In this document: piece by piece, positions 1-9,366 of the stretch
How the letters are laid out: every line of letters begins with the position of its first letter
How positions within the stretch are numbered: the first letter of the stretch is position 1
From: Bromus sterilis
Lineage: Eukaryota > Streptophyta > Magnoliopsida > Poales > Poaceae
Direction: 5' to 3'
DNA length: 64,000 bases
Assembly (NCBI GenBank): GCA_950022295.1
Contig: OX465597.1
Location: forward strand, 188,107,016-188,171,015
The notes under the pieces: generated by a model
Told to the model about the DNA's origin: nothing
The model's database searches: none
What the model saw: only the letters and a program-made list of their open reading frames with translations
Made by a program: the position numbers and the translations under genes

Positions 1-308
1 TTTTTTCATCAACAGAATCTACGCCCAAAATTAAGGATAAAGCAGCCCCAGTCAGGACAGTTTCTAAGCTTCACCTGATCACAAGCGATCACCTAAAGAC
101 TCGGGGGCTACTCCCATCAGGAGCGCTGTCGCGCACCCGATGAGCTTAGAAGTGATACGAACGCAAGATGGGACCAGCGTGGAAGAATATTTCTAGCCTA
201 TGCCCGACTCTACAAATCGAACATAACCTCGGGGGCTACTCCCATCGGGAGCACTGTCGCGCACCCGATATTGTTGAAAGGGTCAAAAGACCACAAGACA
301 ACGTGGAA

Positions 309-419
309 GACAGTTTCCATTACATATCAAGGTCAAGCACTCGAAGACAGTCTCCATTACATATCAAGGTCAAGCACTCGAAGACAGTTTCCATTACATA
401 TCAGAGGGATACAAGGTTC
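309..419. repeat. 37-bp tandem repeat, about 3 copies
   Basis: The phrase GACAGTTTCCATTACATATC begins at 309, 346 and 383, so the period is exactly 37 bp. The copies differ by a few bases and the last one decays into the flank. It lies in the non-coding 3' spacer of the gypsy element, left of the antisense B3 remnant. Confidence 0.85.
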
Positions 420-659
420 AGTACTCGAAGACAAATGCTTTGCTATACATCAAGGATTACAAGACCATGCACTCGAGCAGCCACCACATATCAAAAGGAC
501 TACAAGACAAATCATCACAAGGAATTGTGACTTCTACATGTGTGCACATGCTGAGATAATTGGCACGTTGGTCCACATCTTGACGAGCATCATCACAGAC
601 AAAGTAAGCCTAAGTCTGCAAGGAACAACCCGCCGTCTTCCTGAGCCTAGTGACCTTGC

Positions 660-1251
660 CTATCTGCGCACCCTCTTGGTTGGTGGCTTGACATCAGAGT
701 CCTCCTTAGTACTAGAAGAGCAAGAACCACCCGCCGAGGAGTCAGCAGAAGATGAAGCCACAGGAGAAGAAGCTGAAGTACCCCTTGATTCGCCAGAACT
801 ATCGCTGCTCGAGCTCTCCCAATAAGGGTCCAGACGATTGCCGCCAGCATCAAAAGCACGAACAGTGAGAGTATCTTCACCGTCGAAACGACAGCAGAGA
901 CTATCACCGTTGCGCAGATTCAGACGGCGAGAAAATGATCTCCAACCAGACCCCAAGAAAATCAAGAACGAGCTATCAACCTCGAGCTCTATCCATACAG
1001 GAGATCGAGAGCATCCTTGAAGATGAAGCCAAAGACCCTTCAAACCGCGCTCAGAAACAATGAGAGAGAAAAAAAGGAAGCGGAACCCGGCTGGCTGTCC
1101 GTCTCAGAATTCGCAAAAGAAAGTCATAGCGCCAAACAACCTCCCCAGCGGAAGCAGGGAGAGGCGTCGTTGCAGCATCACCGCGGCCCCGTCGGGAAGA
1201 ACGAGGAGTGTGAGCACCGTGACCACGGCGGCCACGACCTCGACCGGCCAT
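660..1251 (-). pseudogene. Antisense B3 DNA-binding-domain gene inside a gypsy element (frameshifted)
   Basis: Read on the minus strand from ATG at 1251 to TAG at 660-662. The first part (1251-1051) has a basic Arg/Gly-rich start, then a segment beginning WRYDFLLRIL and running to a PLPFF motif. The second part (from about 1043) continues in another frame with VWIELEV, GWRSFSRR and LRNGDS followed by a strand ending in TVRAFDAG. The order RxPLPxF, then W, then GWxxF, then LxxGD, is the signature of the plant B3 fold, a DNA-binding pseudobarrel of about 100 residues. A serine/acidic tail and a basic end, KRVRR, follow; the last could be a nuclear localisation signal. The halves are separated by one frame change at a run of A on the plus strand (about 1070-1076). 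B3 proteins are plant transcription factors; here the gene is antisense to its host element. Calling it a pseudogene assumes the frameshift is real. Confidence 0.7.
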
Positions 1252-1863
1252 GCCACGAGAAGAACTAAGAACTAACAGAAACTACACGACCACCACGCTT
1301 GGGCGCCATATCAAAAGGAATGAGATGGAAGAAGAGCATATGCCGAGCACGAACAAGCAGGAACGGGTATTTATAGCCCAGGCCAGGGGCAAGCAAGGAA
1401 AATGCTCAGAAATCCAAAAAGTGCTATCATTAAATCAAGACCAATGCGCATGGCGATACGAATTCCAAGACAAGATGCCACTTCGCATCAAACAATACTC
1501 AACAAAAGAGACATCAAATATCGTGTGTTTCCCATACACGCCTCGGAATCCTAACAGTCAGTAGCGACGCAGTATCCAAGATGACATTATAGCCGAACAG
1601 ATGATGCGACGGTTCACAAACCAGCTACCGCCATCAGGCACATCACCAAGAGCATCATTACAACCCCCGCGTTCATGGCAGCACAGAAAGATTGATTCAA
1701 GACAAGTCACTGCCAAAACCAAACACTGGAAAAATTATTTTCTTTTCCGACTCCTTTTCCCAAAATTTTAAACAAAAATTTCACTCCCATCGGGAGCGCC
1801 CTGTCTTTGCTAAAACAGAGCATGGATCAAACCTTGAGGACGCGAGTGGCTACTACCCTCCTA

Positions 1864-2097
1864 CAAGAACAAATACATCTACATATTTCGGATGCTCCCT
1901 CACCCGGAGGACGAAGTGCTCGAGTGATTACTGACACCAACAAGAACAAATACATCTACAGTGTTCGGGTGCTCCCTCACCCAGAGGACGAAGTGCTCGA
2001 GTGATTACTCGCACCAACAAGAACAAATACACCTATAGAGTTCGGGTGCTCCCTCACCCAGAAGATGATGAAGTGCTCGATTGGCTACTCGCACCAA
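1864..2097. repeat. 77-bp tandem repeat, 3 copies
   Basis: CAAGAACAAATAC begins at 1864, 1941 and 2018, giving a 77-bp period. Each unit contains GCTCCCTCACCC, then GACGAAGTGCTCGA. The third unit has a 3-base insertion (GAT). It lies in the non-coding spacer of the gypsy element between the B3 remnant and the 3' LTR. Confidence 0.9.
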
Positions 2098-2809
2098 TCA
2101 TCAAGACCAGATTAAAATCCAGAAGGACAATCAGCCCAAGCACTCGAGTGCACCACGGGTGCTTACGCTGCTAGCTCACTCGACGACTATTCGAGTGGGT
2201 GCATCTCTTATCGACTCCTTGCCTGAGCTCACAAATGCTCCACGAGTGAATACTATTAGTCCACTTGATTTCTTTATTGAAGTGGGTGCATTTCTAATTA
2301 GGCTCCGCGCCTCTATAATAAATAATGACTGGGTGGCGACACGCTGCACCCCAGATGTCGCGCAAGCTCGCGCGTATGTAAGACCCCGCTGTGCAGTCGT
2401 CCGGGCCGGGACTTGCCAGAGCGCGACTTCACTCCCGATGTTTTCCATGCGCTATTCATGAAGAAAGTAGAGCCAATAACAGACGCATTAAGGCTATTTG
2501 TTGAGACCGGCGTCATTGATCCTATAACACCTGCAGCGGCATGGACTTTGCTAGACATTGGTTGTATCCAAGTTCGTGTCGAGGGACACGAGCTTGATTG
2601 GGCTACTGAGGTATTTTCCACTAGCGCAATTCACCAAGGCTCGACCAGTCGACTACCTTGGGCCCTTTTCATCTTAGCATCCCTCGAATAAACTACCTTT
2701 TATGGCTAACAGTCGATGACTCGCAACAGCGCGACACGCATGGAGGCTGGCAATTGTGGATTCGAGTCCCTGCGCGACTCTTCGAGTCCCCCAGGCACTA
2801 AGGGCCTAC

Positions 2810-3297
2810 TGACGAGGGGGTGTCCCCACGACTCCTACATATGAGGGTACCTGGTGTGCATCAAGATATAAGGCCCGCTGGAAGCCTCGACAGGCCCACG
2901 ACTAGCCCACTCGAGGCACCGACGTAGGAGTCCTCGATGATTATGGAAGCTACGGCTTGGCTTCCAAGACTAAAACTAGATTAGGCAACTATCTCTGTAA
3001 ACCTAGATGGACTCCTTGCGACCCAGCCAGTATATAAAGGCTGGGAGAGGGGACGTCTAGGGCATCCAATCTCAGATCCACACCTCTGGTCCCAAACGAA
3101 CTCGCCTCGACATCCACTGTAATCGCCTCCATCATAATGCAAAAGAGAAGGAAGTAGGGGTTTCACCGATCGAGGGCCTTGAACCTGGGTAAATACCTGT
3201 CTCCTGTTAGCCGACGAGTATCGCCAACCTGCACATCTCCTCTACGATCTAACCTAGGGTTCCCAACCATGGGATTTGCAAAGGTCAATCCTTGTCA
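2810..3297 (+). repeat. 3' LTR of the leftmost gypsy element
   Basis: It begins TGACGAGG and ends CCTTGTCA, an imperfect inverted terminal pair with TG...CA ends. A TATA box (TATATAAAGG) is at 3031-3040. The left border is chosen from the terminal match; an alternative start at 2821 (TGTCCCC) after the G-run cannot be excluded without the other LTR. Confidence 0.65.
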
Positions 3298-3302
3298 GTG
3301 CC

Positions 3303-3479
3303 AATATTATCTATGGCGTGCATACACATGGCACACCATCCGTTATTGTTTTAACTGCTGGCGTGGGCATCGGACGACACCACTATGTGTTATCACTGGC
3401 GCCATATTGTTGGCGTCGGGTGCCTACGCCAGCAAAGTGTTTTTTTAGCACGCCATAGAAGAGTTTTTCTGTACTAGTG
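3303..3479 (-). mobile_element. Terminal fragment of a CACTA (En/Spm) DNA transposon
   Basis: Read on the minus strand it starts CACTAGTACAGAAAAACTC at 3479, matching the usual CACTA terminus of grass elements. It continues with repeated GGCGT/GCACGCC words typical of subterminal repeats. The left part is missing because the gypsy 3' LTR abuts it. The simplest reading is that the gypsy element inserted into the CACTA element, with 3298-3302 as possible TSD, and that the rest of the CACTA lies left of the window. No transposase is visible. Confidence 0.55.
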
Positions 3480-4781
3480 CGAACTGGGAGTCCAGCAGCA
3501 CTACGTCATGCGTATGGTGGAGTCCTCTCCAATATCCCATGTCTCCAAACCCCATGTACATGCTCCAAACTTTGGGAACCACGCAATGAGAGAGTGGGAG
3601 AAAGGAGAAGAGAGAGATCAACATGTATTTTTATGTATTTTCTGTTGGGAGAAGGAAGCACCCCTCCTCTCTTTATATAGGGCAAAGTGGGGTGCACCCT
3701 AACCTCTAATTTCCATGTGGTACTAAACACATGTAAAGTAGTGGCTGTAGTGGTGCCTGCATGGGGGCGTGGTGGCCTCTTGGTCGGCCACTCATGCGGG
3801 CCAAGGCCCAAGGTGCCACCCCCTTCTCTCTCATTTTTTCTTTAAAAATAAGGAACACATTCCCCTAATGGACCCCAATGTGTCCCAGTAGGGGTAATCC
3901 ACTTTATTTCATTATTTAAAATATATTTTTAGTATTTACTTTATTAGTTAAATACTAAAATATATTTAAATAACTTTATGAACATTTCAGAACCTCATAA
4001 CTTTTTCCAACACCCCTCGGAATAATTTTGGAGTTTTCTCTTATTTCTTCGATGATCCCGATTACCTCTGAATCTATCCTTATGCATCGGATACCCTTAA
4101 GAGTGTTACCCTATAGTTCGTTAACACTCCAGACATGACCGAGACACCTCTCGGGTCAATGATCATTAGCGCGACCTGGATTATCCATAATGACCCCTAT
4201 GCATTCTACGATTAACTTTATCGCTCGAACCTTAAATGTCGAGTTATATTCCCTCTGTCACTACGATACTTGACTTCTCCGAGATTTGCTCATCGGTATC
4301 ATCATACCTAGTTCAATCTCGTTATCGACAAGTGCTACTTAACTTGTTCTTGCGATATTCCATCTTTGTGGCCTATTCATGTGTTGCAACTTCGGATGTA
4401 ATCTCACCGAGTGGGCCCAGAGTATCTTTCCGTCACGTGGAATGGACAAATCCCGTCTTGATACATATGCCTCAACAAATCCCTTTGGAATACATGTGGA
4501 CACCTTTATGGTCACCCTGTTACGGTGTGACGGTGGATGCAATCAAGGCATCCTCCGGAGATAGTGATTAAGTATGATCTCACAGTCTAAGGATTAGGTT
4601 ATTATGTTTCATCATCACCAAACATTGAACTTTGTGACTTGACTGCACTGCAATACTTATGTTGGGTAATGTCCATCACATCACTCGCCTAATGGCATGA
4701 CCCCATTGTCAACAGACATACAATGTCTCATGATCAGGAAACCGTGATCATCAATTTCCCAATGGACTAGTTGGATAGAGG
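3480..4781 (-). mobile_element. BARE/Angela-like copia LTR, downstream part
   Basis: The reverse complement shows phrases typical of Triticeae BARE/Angela LTRs, such as GGGCCCACTCGGTGAGATTAC and GTAACGAGATTGAAC-like runs, and a TATATAAAGAG box at about 3671-3682 read on the minus strand. The LTR start (TGTTGGAAATATGCCC) is 34 kb away at 38859. The two parts were separated by insertion of the long-LTR element, whose TSD AGAGG occurs at 4777-4781 and 38707-38711. No copia coding sequence is present; the LTR is cut at 3480 by the CACTA end. Confidence 0.75.
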
Positions 4782-5334
4782 TGTAACACCCCCAGTGTCA
4801 TGTTACAATAATCCCTTTTTGTTAATAACAAATCTATGTGGTTAATCTTGTCCTAATCATCATGGATTCAAATCACCATTTAAAATCCCCTTTTGATGGA
4901 ATTAAAAACAAAAGTGAAAATAAAAATTAACCCAAAAATTGTGCAACCATTTTTATTAACTGCCTAAAAATCAGTAGGTCATAATTTAAAAGCACTGGTA
5001 TTTTATTACATTATTTGGATATATTAAACAAATCAAAATAATAGCTAAAGTAGCCCCATTTAATCAGTTACTATTTAAATAAAATCCAAATGGTTTTACT
5101 AAGTGGAAAAACTTTTAGTAGAACTAATACACTGTGAAACACTAATGTTGGAACTAGTTACCACTTTTCATAAAATCATATGTTGGCTAGTTAAAGTTAT
5201 AGACAAAGAATAAATACAACACAGAAAAGAAATAAAGGAAAAGGAAAAGAAACCCACCCCCATCTCCCCCTAGCCTACTGGGAGGCCCAGCCCACCTCCT
5301 ACCCCCCTAGTCATGCCCAACCCACCAGGGTTTC
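4782..5334 (+). repeat. 5' LTR of the LARD-like element, first part
   Basis: It matches the start of the 3' LTR at 34021 nearly base for base (TGTAACACCCCCAGTGTCAT and onward) until GGGTTTC at 5334. There the minus-strand gypsy begins (TGTCGTGGGA). The Helitron present in the 3' LTR is absent at the corresponding point (about 5010-5025), so this copy shows the empty site. Confidence 0.9.
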
Positions 5335-6203
5335 TGTCGTGGGAAAGTCACGGTAGATGTCCTCAGGAGAGAACTTGATTATGGGGCCTTTGCTAAGAGT
5401 GTACGAGGAAGAAGAACATCACAGAGAGAAAAAACATGATTTTATACAGCTTCAGGCCCCGGGAAACATCGTCTGGTAAAGACCCTAAATGTTGTTTGTG
5501 GCCAGGTCTTATTCCTTTGCTCACGGGGAGTCGTCGGCGTGTCACCGACTCTCTTACATTTGTATTCAGGTGAAACCCTACTTTGGTGAAAGCCTACTCT
5601 CATGGTGAAAGCCTACTCTCATCGCGAAAGCCTACTCTTATAGCGAAAGCCTACTCTCATGGCGAAAGCCTACTCTTATTGAGAAAGCATACTCTCATGG
5701 CGAAAGCCTACTCTGGTGAACTTGGCCTCTATGGGAGCCCTACCCCTCCTTATATAGGTGGAAGGGGGAGGCTTACATGTAGATTCCTATTCTGATACAA
5801 ACTAGTCTCGTCTTGTATTACAAGTCGGATATCAATCCGAGTCCTACTCTAAGTCTTGTAATCTTCTAAGTTTAAGTGGACTGCTGTACAGGAGAGTCTC
5901 CTGTCTGGCCGACTCCTGTAGAGGAGAGTCTCCTGTCTGGCCGACTCCTGTAGAGGACAGTCTCCTCTCTGGCCAACTCCTGTTAGGAGAGTCTCCTGTC
6001 TGGCTGACTCCTGTTGGGAGAGTCTCCTGTCTGGCCGACTCCTGTTGGGAGAGTCTCCGTCAGGCCGACTCTAGTCTCCAGGACCTGTCTTCTGCTGACT
6101 CTAGTCTCCAGGACCTGTCTTCCGCCGACTCAAGTCTCCAGGACTTGTCTTTGAGCCGACTCTCTCGCCAGGCCGTGTCTAGCCGTGGGCTATCCCCCCG
6201 ACA
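5335..6203 (-). repeat. 3' (left) LTR of the minus-strand gypsy, 869 bp
   Basis: Ends are TGTCGTGGGA and CCCCCCGACA, a TGTCG/CGACA inverted pair. The first about 470 bp match 28513-29000. It contains a 19-bp tandem array (5588-5720) and a degenerate repeat of about 37 bp (5885-6170) built on GGAGAGTCTCCTGTCTGG followed by CCGACTCC. Confidence 0.9.
5588..5720. repeat. 19-bp tandem array, 7 copies, within the LTR
   Basis: GAAAGCCTACTCTCATGG-type units start at 5588, 5607, 5626, 5645, 5664, 5683 and 5702, an exact 19-bp period. A related and longer array occupies about 28746-28915 in the other LTR, so the copy number changed after insertion. Confidence 0.95.
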
Positions 6204-7531
6204 GTAACCCCCAAGTTTATCTTGGATGCAATCTTGGCGTGGGCTTCATTTTTCCTCTGCTTTTCCTTGACAATTAGATTGTCATAGAAGAGAACGCTGG
6301 GTGCACGTCCATGGTAAACTTCCAGTATAATGCATAGTTAGGATAAAGACCGGGTCTGGAGGCCAAACCATTAGGCCGACTTGCTCCAAGTGATTCATGT
6401 CAATGAACCCGATATGATTCAATTTTGAGCTCTTCCACGTTTGAGTTCAAATGTTGCTTTTTGCTCTTCCGTGTCTTATCAAAAGGACTTGGGAAAAAAA
6501 TTACGGGCAATTTTATGTCCATATCACCTGTAGCCCCAAAGCTCTGATTTTGTCATCTCGTGATGACTTGGAGTTTTGTATATAAAATAGCCTTGCTGAT
6601 GTAGCCCCCAAGTGCCGGGTTGTCTTGCCTGCAGCAACCTGGGATATGTACTTGTGAAATTTTCTTCGAAGTAGTGTAGCCCCCAAGTGCTGGGTTGTCT
6701 TGTCTGCAGCAACCTGGGGCTTACAATTTCTTGCTTGTTTTCTGAAGTCGGCAAGCATTATATGCCAAAGCCGAAAATTTTTGTTGAAGCCGGCAAATGT
6801 TTGCTTGCTGATAAAAACCGATGAATGCGAATTTTCTGAATCCGGTAGATATGATATGATGGGTTGTGTTCCCAGCTTCCAAATAGAGTGGTCCTTCGAG
6901 TGTTGGAATATGTTTCCTTCAGCAACCCGTATAATGTGTGCCAACTCCAAGTCGGTATGAGCATCTGAATGTGGCGAGAGCTGGTGTACTGAAAGTCAAC
7001 TTATATATTTTATATGGCGAGAGCCAGTGCGACGAGTGTCGACTTATATATATGGCGAGAGCTGGTGCGATGTAAGTCGACTTATAAATGCAGAAGATGC
7101 AATGCAGAAGGTATAGTCCCCATGAATTGGTATGAGCATCTTTGTGTCATGTCGAGTCCGAGAGAAATTCGAGCTTATAGTCCCCATGAGTCGGTGTGAG
7201 CATCTTTGTGTTATACCGAGTCACACAGGTTAAGGTTCATATTGCATGGTTTCATGACATATGAAATGATAGAAAAGTAATTATGCTATGATGTTGATGT
7301 ATGCAAAAAATGCAAAGGCTAGTAGAAGTCGACTTAGACCTCATCTTCTCGCGTTGAGAGAGATTATTGGTTCAGGAGTCGAACATCTCTGTAGAGCCGG
7401 TTTTTCAATGACTAGCATGCCCGGCTCTTAGGACTAAATTCGATAGGTGTTTTTATGTAAACCTCGAAGTTTAGACCAACCGGTTGCGCGTTATTTATGT
7501 AAACTCTGAGCTGTATAGGTCGGGCGGCGTG
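6204..7531 (-). mobile_element. Internal segment of the minus-strand gypsy, non-coding
   Basis: No reading frame with recognisable domains. A repeated phrase (GTAGCCCCCAAGTGC, then GGGTTGTCTTG, then CTGCAGCAACCTGGG) occurs at about 6601-6642 and 6678-6720. Short repeats of GGCGAGAGC and of GAGTCGGTATGAGCATCTTTG follow to about 7220. The segment ends at the Athila-like insertion. Confidence 0.7.
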
Positions 7532-7536
7532 GTTGG

Positions 7537-9233
7537 TGATGGCAAGAGAGTGTTAATACTCTTCAAGCCTCGTTGGTTACCTTGGCAAAGATACCAAGGT
7601 TTGTCTCCCGTAGGACTCCGAAGGATACAAGAAGGTGGTAAAGTGAACAATGGCGCAAGTTTTCCCTTGGCAAAGATACCAAGGTTTGTCTCCCGTAGGA
7701 CTCCGAAGGATACAAGAAGGTGGTAAAGTGAACAATGGCGCCGAGGTTGCTAGCTTCACCTAGACCTGCACACAGATACAAATAACTTTGCTCCCAACGA
7801 GTACAGAGGAGTTGTCAATTCCTCCAGCCTTGCTGTTTAAAAAGGATCAACGCAAGAGATAAAAGTGGAACTGAAAGTAAAGACTGAAAGTAAGCTACGG
7901 GTGTAAACAATAATGTGAAGATGGACCGGGGTCCCATGATTTTCACTAGTGATGTCTCTCTCTCAAAAGACGATAAAAGTGCTAGCAAGGTAAACAAATC
8001 ACAGCTGGGCAATTGACAGAATTATGAAGGCACGGCAATACTAACTATGCTGCAAAGAAAGGAAGGGCTCAAGAGAAATGGGCAGTACGCCAAGGTAAGT
8101 AGACCGAAATCCAACTGCATCTACTACGAATCATCCACCATGAGATATCTATCCAGAACATCTCGCTGGTATTAAGTTGCGAATCCCACCCAAAGTGTAA
8201 ACTCAAAGCAACAGACAACTGCATTAAAAGAACTTTGCGTAAAGTAAACAATCCTTGCACCAGCGGGTACAAGCACCGTTGTTTTATCCCTGGTAGCAAC
8301 AGCACATCCCCTAGTCTCATGTTTTTGTCACTCAAGCTAGACATCAGGGGGGTGAACCCACAATCAAGCATAACGCTCCCTCTTGGAGTTGCAAGCAAAC
8401 TACTTGGCCAAAGCAAAATACTGCAATGGAGAACATGCAAGAATTTACTCAAGAACAAAATATAAAAGAGAAGAACCAAATATATTACTCATCACAAGCT
8501 GAACATAGTCTCATAATCCATCAGATCCCAGCAAACTCAGCATAGCAACAACAGAAATTACAATAGTGCCTCGATCATGTGAGGCAGCTCACGAGGTCTC
8601 GAAAGTGGAAGCACAAAGAGGGGAGAAGTACATCACATAGCTACTGGTCACGGACCCATGGTCCAAGGGGGACTACTCACGGCACATACGGGAGGCGTCC
8701 ATGGCTATGGATGGTCTCCCGGAGGGGGTTTCTCCTCCCGGCAGGGTGCCGGGGCAGCTTCTCCAGGCAGCCCCGATCTTGAAACGGCGACGGCGGTGGT
8801 ACAGAGGCGAGTTCGCGGAAAAGAGATCGATATTAGGGGTTTCCACCCCGAGGGCTAAATATAGGTGGAGGGGGGTGTCGAGCGGACCCACAGGGCAGCC
8901 AGGAGGCCCCCTGGCGCGGCCTAGGGTGGGGCCGCGCCAGGGACCCTTCTGGAGTCCTTGTGGTGGCCCCCCTCCGCTGCCTTGGTGATTCCGGAAGCTT
9001 CCGGGTCGCTGATTTTTTATCTGATTTTTCCGGATTTTTTGGAGCACTTTTAATGGCCGGAAAACCTGAAATACAAAAACAGCAGAAAACAGCAACTGGC
9101 ATCTTGGTGCACTGGGTTAATAGATTAGTCCAAATATGCTCAAAAGTGTATGAAAGTTCAATCAAAACATGGCAAAGTCGCACAAAACATGCATGGAGCA
9201 AGCATAAATTATAGATACGTTTGGGACATATCA
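7537..9233 (-). repeat. Left LTR copy of the Athila-like element
   Basis: 1697 bp, closely matching 13172-14809. It is flanked on both sides by GTTGG (7532-7536, 9234-9238), as a solo LTR would be. Near its left end a segment of about 80 bp (CCTTGGCAAAGATACCAAGG through AACAATGGCGC) is present twice, at about 7580-7656 and 7668-7744, replacing a short stretch found in the other LTR. Confidence 0.9.
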
Positions 9234-9366
9234 GTTGGCCAATTCATGTGTATGCCGGGATTTCTTCGGTTTTTAAGATTCGATGGGATCCATCTAATCC
9301 CCATTTAACCCCTTATCTAAGAAAACACATGTGAAGTTTTACATATATATATATATGTCGGCTTTT
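9234..9366. repeat. Duplicated right-flank segment (matches 14810-14939)
   Basis: About 130 bp beginning GTTGGCCAATTCATGTG and ending CGGCTTTTCTA match the sequence right of the other LTR, with few differences and a longer TA run here. The right-hand copy continues into gypsy-type sequence, so this is probably the original target flank copied into the element. Confidence 0.75.

Larger units (their letters stand above)
1..3297 (+). mobile_element. 3' part of a plus-strand gypsy-type LTR retrotransposon (5' part outside window)
   Basis: The right end is a 488-bp LTR (2810-3297) with a TATA box on the plus strand, so the element runs left to right and its 5' part lies beyond the window start. 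The 2.8 kb left of the LTR has no gag or pol. It contains GC-rich phrases repeated at about 101-140, 230-270 and 1785-1800 (CTCCCATCGGGAGCG and similar), two short tandem arrays, and an antisense gene remnant. This arrangement, with a long spacer between pol and the 3' LTR carrying an antisense gene, is known from the Tat lineage of plant gypsy elements. Placement in Tat is inference, because pol is not visible here. Confidence 0.75.

Noticed and set aside
271..825. 184-codon plus-strand frame at the left edge
   Set aside because: It runs through the 37-bp tandem repeat and lies opposite the B3 tail. Its acidic end is the complement of the Ser-rich tail.
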